This document shows, one piece after another, positions 6,240-13,304 of a DNA stretch of 13,738 nt. This DNA is from Pseudomonadota bacterium (GTDB lineage: Bacteria > Pseudomonadota > Alphaproteobacteria > Sphingomonadales > Sphingomonadaceae). The notes beneath the pieces were generated by a model, which did no database searches, was not told where the DNA came from, and saw nothing but the letters and a program-made list of their open reading frames with translations. The first letter of the stretch is position 1. Every line of letters begins with the position of its first letter. The stretch spans positions 1 to 13,738 of the forward strand of contig JAEWIL010000157.1 in the NCBI GenBank assembly GCA_023387085.1, given 5' to 3'. The position numbers and the translations under genes were made by a program.

Positions 6240-7172
6240 ATGACTGTAAATCCGCAGGTCGAGGCTCTGCTGGCCGCGATGGCCACGGCTCCGCGGATCG
6301 ACTACGGGACCGTCACCGCCGCCGAGATGCGAGCGCTGTATGACCGTCCAACCGGCCTCGCGCCGCCCCCCGACGTCGCCCGGACCGAGGACATCGTCCT
6401 CGCGCTTCCCGGACGCGACATCAACGCCCGTCTCTATGTTCCGGAAATGTCGGGCACAAGCCCTCCCCTCACCCTCTTCTTCCATGGCGGCGGCTGGGTC
6501 ATGGGAACACTCGACACGCACGATGCAACCTGCCGCGCGCTCGCGCGATCGAGCGGATCGGCCATCCTGTCGGTTGCCTACCGGCTTGCACCCGAGCATC
6601 CCTTCCCGGCCGGCCTCGAGGATTGCTACGACGCCCTGCTCTGGGCCGCCGGCGGCAGCCGCCTCGGCGGTATCGACACGGCTCGCCTCGCCGTCGCGGG
6701 CGACAGCGCCGGCGCCAATCTTGCCGCCGCCACCGCCATCCTCGCCCGGGACCGGGGCGGCCCGCCCCTCGCGCACCAGCTCCTTGTCTATCCCGTCGCC
6801 GACCGGAACTTCGAGCGGGATTCCTATCTGGCGTATGGCGGCGGCGATTTCTTCCTCACCACCGAGGCAATGGCCTGGTTCTGGGATGCTTATCTGCGAG
6901 GCAGCCGGTCGAATGACCTCCATCTCGCGTCGATCATCGATGCGCCGGACCTCGCGGGGCTACCGTGCGCCACGATCATCGCCGCCGAATATGACCCGCT
7001 CCGCGACGAGGCGCTCGACTTTGGCGAACACCTCTCGAAAGCCGGAGTGCCGACCGAGGTGTCGGTCGCGAGCGGCATGGTCCATGGCTTTTTCAGCCTC
7101 TTCGACGCCGTCCCCGACGCGCTTCAATGGATCGAGCGCGCCGGCAGTCGGCTACGGAGCGCACTGGCATGA
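6240..7172 (+). CDS. Alpha/beta hydrolase, hormone-sensitive lipase (HSL, family IV esterase) type
   Basis: This 310-residue cytoplasmic esterase or lactonase candidate has the HSL oxyanion motif HGGGW (82-86), the nucleophile elbow GDSAG (154-158, Ser156), the acid in EYDPLRDE (Asp252) and the catalytic His282 in GMVHGF. YRLAPEHPFPAG (114-125) is also a family IV hallmark. The length matches bacterial HSL esterases (about 300-320). The ATG at 6240 follows a strong GGAGG. No signal peptide is present. The stop overlaps a possible ATG (ATGA at 7169) of the downstream Lrp-type gene, so the three genes 6240-8250 form an operon. Esterase chemistry is near certain; the natural ester or lactone is unknown. 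Confidence 0.92.
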   Translation: MTVNPQVEALLAAMATAPRIDYGTVTAAEMRALYDRPTGLAPPPDVARTEDIVLALPGRDINARLYVPEMSGTSPPLTLFFHGGGWVMGTLDTHDATCRALARSSGSAILSVAYRLAPEHPFPAGLEDCYDALLWAAGGSRLGGIDTARLAVAGDSAGANLAAATAILARDRGGPPLAHQLLVYPVADRNFERDSYLAYGGGDFFLTTEAMAWFWDAYLRGSRSNDLHLASIIDAPDLAGLPCATIIAAEYDPLRDEALDFGEHLSKAGVPTEVSVASGMVHGFFSLFDAVPDALQWIERAGSRLRSALA

Positions 7173-7285
7173 AGCGGCTCGATACCACAGAAGGCCTCAC
7201 GGTCAGCGCGACCAATGCCGGGCTTGACGCGGAGGCGGCGCGGCCGCAAGCCGTGGCCGGACATGTTTCGCGCAAACGAGGGCCC

Positions 7286-7759
7286 ATGAAAGCGAATATC
7301 AGTTTCGATGCAACCGATCATGCAATCGTCGGCCAGCTCCGCAAGAACGGGCGCGCGACGAACCAGCAGATCGCCGAAACGCTCGGTCTCACCGCGACGA
7401 CGGTTTCGACGCGGATCCGCCGCATGGAAGAGGCGAACCAGCTCCGTGTCGTCGCGGTGTCGGATTTTTCGGCGCACGGATATGACCTGCTTCTCAAGGT
7501 CGCGATCGAGGTCGACGGCAGGCCGGCCTCGGAAGTCGCCAACGATCTCGCCAAGCATCCCGAGGTCTTCGCGGCGCATCTCGTGACCGGACGCTATGAC
7601 ATCGACATGCTCGTCGCCCTGCGCGAGTTCGACGATCTCTCGAGCTTCCTGCTCGAGAAGATCACCCAGGTTCGCGGCATCCGCTCGATGAACCCGTCGA
7701 TCTTCGTCGACATCATCAAATATCAATTCGACGTCGCGCCGATCGAGACGGGGAACTGA
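7286..7759 (+). CDS. Lrp/AsnC family transcriptional regulator (first of a tandem pair)
   Basis: This 157-residue regulator has an N-terminal winged helix-turn-helix (about 8-60; ATNQQIAETLGLTATTVSTRI) and a C-terminal RAM/AsnC ligand and oligomerisation domain (about 65-147; TGRYDIDMLV at 101-110). The length is normal for the family (150-165). The chosen ATG at 7286 follows GAGGG and starts seven residues before the canonical FDATDHAI helix. An alternative ATG at 7169 overlaps the hydrolase stop as ATGA and would add 39 residues rich in Ala, Thr and Arg with no domain. That extension would be atypical, but translational coupling makes it possible. It probably controls the upstream hydrolase and itself, sensing a small amino-acid-like or pathway metabolite. 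The effector is unknown. Confidence 0.88.
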   Translation: MKANISFDATDHAIVGQLRKNGRATNQQIAETLGLTATTVSTRIRRMEEANQLRVVAVSDFSAHGYDLLLKVAIEVDGRPASEVANDLAKHPEVFAAHLVTGRYDIDMLVALREFDDLSSFLLEKITQVRGIRSMNPSIFVDIIKYQFDVAPIETGN

Positions 7760-7761
7760 CC

Positions 7762-8250
7762 ATGGCCGCTACCCAACTCGACGATCTCGACCTCCAGCTC
7801 ATCAAGCTCCTCTCGCACGATGCGCGCGTCTCGAACCGCCGCATCGCAAGCGAGCTTGGGGTCACCGAAGGGACCGTGCGCGGCCGGATCAAGCGGCTGC
7901 AGGCGGAAAAGCTCATCGCCTTCACGGCGATCACCGGCTTCGAGATGGTGCGCAAGTCGCGACTCGCCTTCATCAGCATCCAGGCCGAGATCAGCCTCGT
8001 TCGCGACATCGCGCGCCAGGTCTCGGATATGCCGCAGATCAACGCGGTGATGGTGATGATGGGTCAGTTCAACATCCTTGCCATGTGCCTGTTCGAAGAG
8101 CTCGAGGTGCTGGTCGACGTCGCCTCCGACCAGATCCTAGCCTTGCCCGGCGTGCATCATGTCGAAACGTCGATCGCGGTGAAAACGGTCAAATATAATG
8201 CGCGCATGGCGAAGATCACCACGCCTGTCGTCCTCGCCGACGACGAGTAG
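7762..8250 (+). CDS. Lrp/AsnC family transcriptional regulator (second of a tandem pair)
   Basis: This 162-residue protein has an N-terminal winged helix-turn-helix (about 6-58; SNRRIASELGVTEGTVRGRI) and a RAM domain (about 66-148; MGQFNILAMCLFE). The ATG lies 2 nt after the stop of the preceding Lrp gene, with GGGGAA as ribosome site, so the two are translated together. The two paralogues differ widely in sequence, so this is not a recent duplication. The C-terminus runs past the RAM domain with KITTPVVLADDE. The pair may form mixed oligomers or respond to different ligands. The gene ends 6 nt from the stop of the converging SDR. Confidence 0.9.
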   Translation: MAATQLDDLDLQLIKLLSHDARVSNRRIASELGVTEGTVRGRIKRLQAEKLIAFTAITGFEMVRKSRLAFISIQAEISLVRDIARQVSDMPQINAVMVMMGQFNILAMCLFEELEVLVDVASDQILALPGVHHVETSIAVKTVKYNARMAKITTPVVLADDE

Positions 8251-8267
8251 CGGCGATCAGATCGCCG
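8251..8267. terminator. Short hairpin at converging gene ends, possible terminator
   Basis: CGGCGAT (8251-8257) and ATCGCCG (8261-8267) form a perfect 7-bp stem with a 3-nt loop directly after the Lrp stop at 8250. The stem covers the final codons and stop of the opposing SDR. There is no T-run, so it is a weak candidate. It is the only such structure between the two converging genes. Confidence 0.3.
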
Positions 8268-9012
8268 TCGCGCCCCCGTCGATGACGAGGGGATGGCCGG
8301 TGACGAAGCTCGCCGCGTCCGAGCAGAGCCACAGGACCGCCTCCGCCACCTCTTCCGCATGGCCCATCCGGCCCATCGGGGTCATCGAGTCGATGAGCTT
8401 GCGCATCTCGGGATCGGCAACGAGCGGCGCGGTCATCGCGGTCTCGATCACGCCGGGGCACACCGCATTCACCCTGATTCCGGCCTGTGCCCAGCGCAGC
8501 GCCGCATGGCGTGTCAATCCGATCACGCCATGTTTGGAGGCCGTATAGGCGGGCTGCCCCGGGTTGCCGACAAGGCCGTTGATCGAGGAGGTGTTGACGA
8601 TCGCTCCGCCGCCGGTGCGCAGCATTGCCTCGGCCTCTTCGCGGATACAGAGCATGACCCCGGTGAGGTTGACCCCTAGGCTCCGCGCCCAGACGTCGTC
8701 GTCATATTCATTGGCCGCAAGACTGTTGATACCGGCATTGTTGAAGGCGCAGTCGAGCCGGCCGAAGAGATCCACGGCCGCGGCGACCATAGCCCGCACC
8801 TCGCTCGCCTGACTGACGTCGCAGCGCTGAAACGCGGCCTGACCACCGGCAGCCTCGATAAGGCCGACCGTTTCCGCCCCGCCGGCCTCGTCGACGTCGC
8901 TCACCAGGACGGCAGCGCCTGATCGGGCGAATGCAATCGCCGCAGCGCGGCCTATGCCGCTGGCGGCCCCGGTAACCAGCGCGACTTTTCCGCCCAACCC
9001 GTAATCGATCAT
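8257..9012 (-). CDS. Classical SDR family oxidoreductase (LinC / cyclohexanol-dehydrogenase-like)
   Basis: This 251-residue classical SDR has all expected residues: TGAASGIG (14-21), Asp39 after beta2 (SDVDEAG, NAD preference), NNAG (91-94), Asn115 in GVNLTG, Ser143, Tyr156 and Lys160 (YTASK), and DGG near the end. The closing stretch, LCSDAASFVTG...DGGATAI, resembles sphingomonad diol and cyclohexanol dehydrogenases such as LinC, but this is a family resemblance only. The frame is open to 9072. The ATG at 9012 is chosen because GGGAGAGGG lies just upstream and the longer version would overlap the promoter. The gene diverges from the OYE gene, which suggests paired control and a shared substrate. 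Confidence 0.9.
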   Translation of the reverse strand: MIDYGLGGKVALVTGAASGIGRAAAIAFARSGAAVLVSDVDEAGGAETVGLIEAAGGQAAFQRCDVSQASEVRAMVAAAVDLFGRLDCAFNNAGINSLAANEYDDDVWARSLGVNLTGVMLCIREEAEAMLRTGGGAIVNTSSINGLVGNPGQPAYTASKHGVIGLTRHAALRWAQAGIRVNAVCPGVIETAMTAPLVADPEMRKLIDSMTPMGRMGHAEEVAEAVLWLCSDAASFVTGHPLVIDGGATAI

Positions 9013-9025
9013 GTCCCTCTCCCAT

Positions 9026-9073
9026 ATTGTCGTAATTGAGCCTGTAATATGCGACGCAAATATGAAAGACAAT
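9026..9073. promoter_or_regulatory. Widely spaced inverted repeat around the SDR/OYE divergent promoter
   Basis: ATTGTC (9026-9031) and GACAAT (9068-9073) are perfect 6-bp inverted arms, 42 bp centre to centre (four helical turns). The right arm overlaps the predicted -35 of the minus-strand promoter and the left arm lies just past its start site. The arrangement could serve a regulator that bridges the promoter, but 6-bp arms can arise by chance. Confidence 0.25.
9044..9072 (-). promoter_or_regulatory. Putative promoter of the minus-strand SDR
   Basis: Read on the minus strand, TTGTCT (9072-9067), a 17-base spacer and TATTAC (9049-9044) form a sigma70-type promoter. The transcript would start near 9037 and the strong GGGAGAGGG ribosome site lies in the leader before the ATG at 9012. 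The spacer is AT-rich compared with flanking DNA. It overlaps the start region of the OYE gene. Confidence 0.45.
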
Positions 9074-9078
9074 TCATC

Positions 9079-10164
9079 ATGAACATTGATTTGCGCACAT
9101 CACCCTGGCTCGATATCCCCGTAACGCTGGGTGAGCTGGAGCTCGCCAACCCGATTGTCATGGCGCCGATGACCCGCGATCGGGCCGGGTCCGGCGACGT
9201 CCCCACCGGCGATATGGTCGAATATTATCGCCAGCGCGCGGGCGCGGGGCTTATCGTCACCGAAGGCACGCAGCCCTCGCCCGAGGGCAAGGGCTATTGG
9301 CGAACGCCCGGCATTTACAGCGAGGCGCAGATCGCCGGATGGGCGCGCGTCGCCGAAGCGGTGCATGCCGAAGGCGGCCGTATCGTCATGCAGTTGATGC
9401 ACTGCGGGCGGGTCGTCGTCGCGGCCAATCGCGGTTTCGAGGGGGACGTCGTCGCGCCATCACCGCTCCCCTGCCCCGACCAGGTCCCCGGACCCGATGG
9501 CATCCCCGCCGACACGGCGATGCCCCGCGCGCTCGAAGAGGGCGACATGGAAAGGGTCGCGGCGCAGTTCGCGCAGGCCGCGCGCAATGCCCGGACCGCC
9601 GGCTTGGACGGCGTCGAGCTTCATTGCGCGAGTGGTTATCTTGTGAACCAGTTCCTCAACCCCGCCAGCAACCGGCGCAGCGACGCCTGGGGCGGCGACG
9701 CCGAGAGGCGCGCACGCTTCCCGGCGCTCGTTATGGAGGCACTCACCGATGCGATCGGCGCGGGCCGCGTCGGCATCCGCATCTCGCCGGGCAATCGCTA
9801 CAACGGAATGGACGTGTCCGATCCGGAAAGCGACTTCGCGCCCTTTCTGAAAGCGGCAGACCGGCTTGGCCTCGCCTACCTCCATCTGCTCGACATGAGC
9901 GGCGAGCGATTTGACGCCCGGGCGCTGGTGCGCGCCCACTGGTCGGGGCCGGTCATCCTCAACAATATGCTGACGCCCGCGAGCGCGAAAGCCGCGATCG
10001 CCGAAGGGCGCGCCGCTGCCGTCTCGTTCGGACGTGCGTTCATCGCCAATCCCGACCTCGTCGAACGGCTGCGCGCTGGCGCCCCGCTTGCGAAGCCGGA
10101 TTATGCGCGGCTCTACACTGGCGAGGCCAAAGGCTATATCGATTATCCCCGCTGGACGGATTAG
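9079..10164 (+). CDS. NADH:flavin oxidoreductase, Old Yellow Enzyme family (ene-reductase)
   Basis: This 361-residue FMN-dependent TIM-barrel enzyme probably reduces the C=C of alpha,beta-unsaturated ketones or related compounds. MAPMTRDRA (28-36) carries the flavin-contacting Thr32, and MQLMHCGR (104-111) the conserved Gln105. ELHCASGYLVNQFL (180-193) is the active-site loop, SNRRSDAWGG (197-206) the family signature, and VSFGRAFIANPDLVERL (315-331) the phosphate-binding end. In the loop, His182 matches OYE1 His191, but the partner that is Asn (OYE1 Asn194) or His (PETN reductase) is Ser185 here; Tyr187 is kept. The frame is open from 9049, adding ten residues; 9079 is preferred by family length, though its ribosome site (GAAAGA) is weak. 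The gene diverges from the SDR at 9012 and may work with it on an enone or enol intermediate. Confidence 0.9.
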   Translation: MNIDLRTSPWLDIPVTLGELELANPIVMAPMTRDRAGSGDVPTGDMVEYYRQRAGAGLIVTEGTQPSPEGKGYWRTPGIYSEAQIAGWARVAEAVHAEGGRIVMQLMHCGRVVVAANRGFEGDVVAPSPLPCPDQVPGPDGIPADTAMPRALEEGDMERVAAQFAQAARNARTAGLDGVELHCASGYLVNQFLNPASNRRSDAWGGDAERRARFPALVMEALTDAIGAGRVGIRISPGNRYNGMDVSDPESDFAPFLKAADRLGLAYLHLLDMSGERFDARALVRAHWSGPVILNNMLTPASAKAAIAEGRAAAVSFGRAFIANPDLVERLRAGAPLAKPDYARLYTGEAKGYIDYPRWTD

Positions 10165-10195
10165 CGGGCCGCGCCGGGGACGCGGGCCCCGACCA

Positions 10196-10615
10196 TCAGG
10201 CGTCGAGCTGAACCACCTCGTTCACATGGCCTTCGGGGTCGATCACGAAGGCGACAGTGATACCGAACTGGTCGATCCGACGGATGGGTTCCGGGACCGT
10301 TCCGCCCGCCGCCTCGGCACGTGCGACCAGCGCCTCGATATCGGTCGTGGTGAAGCCCTGAACCGACTCGCCCGCAAGCGGGCCTTCGCTACCCAGATAT
10401 TTGATCAGCGTCAGCGACGGACCGCCCTGGTAGGTCGCCTGATAGCCGATCTCGCTGATGTCGCGGCCGAGCATCCGGTCCTCGTGCCGGAAGAGTTCGA
10501 CGATGCCGAACACCTCCTTGTAAAAGGCGTCCATCGCATCGAGATCGTGCACGAAGACCTTGCTGAAACCATATTGGGCGTCCTTGGTCGCGCCGAACGG
10601 GCGGGCCTGATCCAT
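10196..10615 (-). CDS. VOC (glyoxalase/bleomycin-resistance/extradiol dioxygenase) superfamily protein
   Basis: This 139-residue protein has two beta-alpha-beta-beta-beta modules, about 14-75 (FSKVFVHDLDAMDAFYKEVFGI) and 86-138 (GFTTTDIEALVARAEAAGG...ITVAFVIDPEGHVNEVVQ). Glu133 in GHVNEVVQ is at the usual metal-ligand position of the second module. VOC enzymes include lyases, isomerases, epimerases and dioxygenases, so the reaction cannot be named. The frame is open to 10762, overlapping the upstream gene, but the ATG at 10615 with AAGGAC ahead of it gives the proper length. It lies 35 nt after the NTF2-like gene on the same strand, so the two are probably co-transcribed and act on a shared substrate. 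The gene converges on the OYE gene across 31 GC-rich bases. Confidence 0.85.
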   Translation of the reverse strand: MDQARPFGATKDAQYGFSKVFVHDLDAMDAFYKEVFGIVELFRHEDRMLGRDISEIGYQATYQGGPSLTLIKYLGSEGPLAGESVQGFTTTDIEALVARAEAAGGTVPEPIRRIDQFGITVAFVIDPEGHVNEVVQLDA

Positions 10616-10650
10616 GTCTTGTCCTTCTTCTCTTGGGGGTCTGATCGGGT

Positions 10651-11160
10651 TCAACTCGCCGCGGGAGGCGTCGCGCCCCAGGCGAGGTATCGGGCGAAGC
10701 CATCCTCGGCGATTTCCTCGGTGAGGAAAGAGGTGATGCGGCTTTCGGTTTCCTCGATCCACCAGCGGCCATCCCGCTTCCGGTAGATATCGCTATATTC
10801 GACGGCGAGGCGCGTCACGCTGCTCGATGCCAGAAGGATGGTGCGAAAATCGAGCGACCAGAGCCCAGTGGCGGTGTCAGCACCGGTGATCTCGATCTCG
10901 GCATTATGGGCATGATGGATATCATAGACCCCGCCCTGGCACGCCATCTCGCGGTAGACATCCACGAAGGCGTCGCGGTCCTCGAAGATGTCGAAGCCCT
11001 GATAGGCAATTCGCACCCGGCCCGGCAAGAAGCTGTCGCGCACCCCCTCGACCTCTTTGAGGTCGCAGGCGCGCAGATAACGGGCCTTGAGCTTGCGAAT
11101 GGCCTCGACATCCTCGAGACGCGCAATGCGTGCCTCCAGGGCTTCGATCAATACGCTCAT
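10651..11160 (-). CDS. SnoaL/NTF2-like domain protein (nuclear transport factor 2 fold), possible dehydratase or isomerase
   Basis: This 169-residue protein matches the SnoaL-like (SnoaL_4) branch of the NTF2 cone fold. An N-terminal helix (IEALEARIARLEDVEAIRKLKARYLRA, 5-31) is followed by ACDLK (31-35) and RDAFVDVYREM (62-72). The strand motif HHAHNAEIEITG (82-93) and W..DF...LL (101-110) follow. Tyr28, Asp33 and His85 lie where scytalone-dehydratase- and ketosteroid-isomerase-like relatives place pocket residues, so polyketide, steroid or aromatic-ring dehydration or isomerisation is possible. The ATG at 11160 has GGGAGAGCAGG before it; a longer frame to 11211 would add 17 residues with no domain. 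It is the first gene of a two-gene unit with the VOC gene. Function is inferred only at family level. Confidence 0.8.
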   Translation of the reverse strand: MSVLIEALEARIARLEDVEAIRKLKARYLRACDLKEVEGVRDSFLPGRVRIAYQGFDIFEDRDAFVDVYREMACQGGVYDIHHAHNAEIEITGADTATGLWSLDFRTILLASSSVTRLAVEYSDIYRKRDGRWWIEETESRITSFLTEEIAEDGFARYLAWGATPPAAS

Positions 11161-11184
11161 CCTGCTCTCCCATTGCCCCTGAAA

Positions 11185-11209
11185 GCAGGGATCTTCAGCA
11201 ATACCCTGC
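11185..11209. promoter_or_regulatory. Inverted repeat upstream of the NTF2-like/VOC unit, possible operator
   Basis: GCAGGG (11185-11190) and CCCTGC (11204-11209) are perfect inverted arms with a 13-nt spacer. They lie 25-49 nt upstream of the NTF2-like start, in a 90-nt gap that is AT-rich at its distal side. Arm spacing of 19 bp suits a dimeric regulator. No convincing -35/-10 pair was found near it, so its role is tentative. Confidence 0.25.
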
Positions 11210-11250
11210 ACAGAGAATTACGCAAATCAAGGTCATAATAGAACCGTTTG

Positions 11251-12042
11251 TCAATTTTGCGTCGCCAAGACAAGCTTTACACCTGCATTCTCGATCATAA
11301 GTGCTGCGTCGTGCGAGAGGCCGTCGTCGGTGATCACCATGTCGACTTCGCCCAGACCGCAAACGATCGCACCCGAGGACGACCTGAACTTCGAGCTGTC
11401 GACGAGCAGGATCAGCTCCTCGGCCCGGTCGATCAGCCGGCGTTCGGCGGCGACCAGAACGACATCGGCCTGCATGACGCCTTGCGGACCCACGGCGGCG
11501 GCGCCCATGAAGAGCTTGGGCGCGTGAAAGCGCGGCATCGAATCCTCGCCGGCCGGGGCAAGGATGATATTCTGCTCGCGAAACAGCGTCCCCGAAGGCA
11601 CGAGGATATGCGTGCCCTTTTGCGGCAACAGCGCATCGACGATATGGAGCGAGTTGGTCAGGACCTGGAGGTCGAGACCTTCGAGATGCGGGCACATCTG
11701 CAGCGTCGTCGTGCCCCCGTCGATCATCACTCCCTCGCCCGGTTTGCACATCGCCGCTGCGGCGCGCCCGATCGCCCGCTTGGCCGCGAGGTTGCGGGTA
11801 ATCGCCTCGTCGAACGGCGTGCCGCTGAGACGCAGCGACGGCGCCGCCGCCACATCCTGGTCCGAGGCGAGCTTCGCGCCTCCCCGGACCCGGCTGAGCC
11901 GGCCCTCCGCGGCAAGCCGCGCGAGGTCGCGGCGGATCGTTGCCGGCGATGCATCGATACGCGCTTCAAGATCGCGGTAGCTGATGAAGCCCCTCGGGCG
12001 GATCGCCTCGAGAATCGCTGCCTCGCGTTCGGCCGAATGCAT
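11251..12042 (-). CDS. DeoR/GlpR family transcriptional repressor
   Basis: This 263-residue regulator has an N-terminal helix-turn-helix with the DeoR signature (about 5-58; ISYRDLEARIDASPATIRRDLARLAAEG, then RVRGGA at 51-56). The C-terminal sugar-phosphate-isomerase-like sensor domain shows the phosphate-binding IDGGTTT (107-113), LLVDSSKF (212-219) and ITDDG (237-241). The effector is thus probably a phosphorylated sugar or sugar acid. The length is normal (250-265). The ATG at 12042 lies 10 nt after the MFS stop with only a weak ribosome site, so coupled translation is likely. As last gene of the hydroxy-acid dehydrogenase-MFS-DeoR unit it probably represses that operon from a promoter outside this window. 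Confidence 0.9.
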   Translation of the reverse strand: MHSAEREAAILEAIRPRGFISYRDLEARIDASPATIRRDLARLAAEGRLSRVRGGAKLASDQDVAAAPSLRLSGTPFDEAITRNLAAKRAIGRAAAAMCKPGEGVMIDGGTTTLQMCPHLEGLDLQVLTNSLHIVDALLPQKGTHILVPSGTLFREQNIILAPAGEDSMPRFHAPKLFMGAAAVGPQGVMQADVVLVAAERRLIDRAEELILLVDSSKFRSSSGAIVCGLGEVDMVITDDGLSHDAALMIENAGVKLVLATQN

Positions 12043-12052
12043 CTTGCGCGCC

Positions 12053-13303
12053 CTATCCCGCCTGCCGCTCGGCGTCGATCTGCTCGAGCGACTTGCCCTC
12101 GTTGCGCGGCGCCCAGATGTAACCGATCAGGCCCGAGGCGACGAGAAAGCCGGTGAGGATCCACGCGAGCGTTTTGAAGTCCGCCGACGCGAGCGCGGGA
12201 ACCGCAAGGCTCCAGATGCCGAGACCAACGCGCACGACGGCGAATGTCGCTCCTTGCGCCGTCGAGCGGATAGCGGTCGGAAACAGCTCGGCGCTCCAGA
12301 GCTGAAAGAAGCTTTGCGCGCCGAACCCGCCGGCTATGCCCATGATCGAGATGTGGATGATGACGATCTCGAGCTTGAAGCCGAAGATCGCGAGTAGCGC
12401 CATGCCCGCCACGTGCAGCGCCGCCGAGATGCCGAAGAGCGTGCGCTGGTTGACCTTGTCGGCGAGCGTCATGAAGATCGCGAGGATCGAGACTATGCCG
12501 ATCGCGAAATAGCTCGCCGGCAGAACCGTTGCCGCCCATTTCGGCAGATTATTCTGCTCGATCAGATAGGGAGTGAAGAAGCCGTTGTAACCGGCCCAGA
12601 GGTTCCAGAACCCGTACATGGCGATGAGATAGACCATCGAGCGCAGATAGCGGGGGCTGAAGAGCTGGCGCCAGTCGATGCTCGCCGAAGCGCCGCCGCG
12701 CGCGTCGCGGCTTTCCTCCCAGCGCTGCGATTCGCGCATGCGCGAGCGCAGGAACGTCAGACCGAGCGCGAGGATGGCGAGATGCGCGAAAAGCCAGCGT
12801 ATGCCCGTGATGCCGAAAGGCTCGAGGAAATAGGCCGCGCCAAGCACCACCACCGGCCCCAGATACCAGAGGATCTGCGCGACGCCCGAGTGCGCACCGC
12901 GTCTGGTATCGGGGGCCTGCTCGGCGATCAGCGACCAGGAAGCCGGAATGTCGGCCCCCACCGCGAGACCGACGAGGAGGAACCCCGCTATGATCATCCA
13001 GGGCGCGCTCGCGAAGACGAGGAAGAGCATGCCGAAGGCGTAGAAGAGCATGTCATACTGGTAGATGCGCTTGCGGCCGTAGCGATCGCACAGCCAGCCG
13101 CCGACGAGCGCGCCGATGCCTGCCGAAATCGCGTTGGCGCTGAACGCGCCGATCAGGCCGATGAAGCTGTCACTGAGCCCGTAGATGTCTTTCCAGAGCG
13201 CAAGCGCCACCGAGCCCGCGACAATCGACCCTGCGTCGATATAGTTCGCGAGCCCCGCGAGGATCGTCGCGCGCCAGCCTTCCTTGCTCTCGTCAACGCT
13301 CAT
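12053..13303 (-). CDS. MFS transporter, sugar-porter-like
   Basis: This 416-residue inner-membrane transporter has about 12 hydrophobic segments. The loop 2-3 motif is GGWLCDRYGRKRIY (69-82 region). ELFPTAIRSTAQG (339-351) follows TM10, and PRNEGKSLEQI (399-409) corresponds to the sugar-porter PETKGKSLEE motif at the C-terminus. The substrate is therefore probably a sugar, polyol or sugar acid taken up with protons. The ATG at 13303 has a strong GGAGGGG upstream and lies one base after the stop of the hydroxy-acid dehydrogenase (TGA-G-ATG), so the two are translated together. The DeoR gene follows 10 nt downstream. Family and direction of the operon are clear; the transported compound is not. 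Confidence 0.9.
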   Translation of the reverse strand: MSVDESKEGWRATILAGLANYIDAGSIVAGSVALALWKDIYGLSDSFIGLIGAFSANAISAGIGALVGGWLCDRYGRKRIYQYDMLFYAFGMLFLVFASAPWMIIAGFLLVGLAVGADIPASWSLIAEQAPDTRRGAHSGVAQILWYLGPVVVLGAAYFLEPFGITGIRWLFAHLAILALGLTFLRSRMRESQRWEESRDARGGASASIDWRQLFSPRYLRSMVYLIAMYGFWNLWAGYNGFFTPYLIEQNNLPKWAATVLPASYFAIGIVSILAIFMTLADKVNQRTLFGISAALHVAGMALLAIFGFKLEIVIIHISIMGIAGGFGAQSFFQLWSAELFPTAIRSTAQGATFAVVRVGLGIWSLAVPALASADFKTLAWILTGFLVASGLIGYIWAPRNEGKSLEQIDAERQAG

Positions 13304-13304
13304 C

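Noticed and set aside
7169..7285. N-terminal extension of the first Lrp protein as the main start
   Set aside because: It overlaps the hydrolase stop neatly but adds 39 residues with no domain and a weak ribosome site; the ATG at 7286 gives the normal family length. It is kept as an alternative.
10165..10195. GC hairpin between the OYE and VOC genes as terminator
   Set aside because: Two competing 5-bp stems (CGGGG/CCCCG and GGGCC/GGCCC) with no T-run can be drawn; neither stands out from the GC-rich background.
11235..11254. TTGACA and TATTAT on the minus strand as promoter for the NTF2-like gene
   Set aside because: The two hexamers are separated by only 8 bases, and no partner at 16-18 bases is convincing for either.
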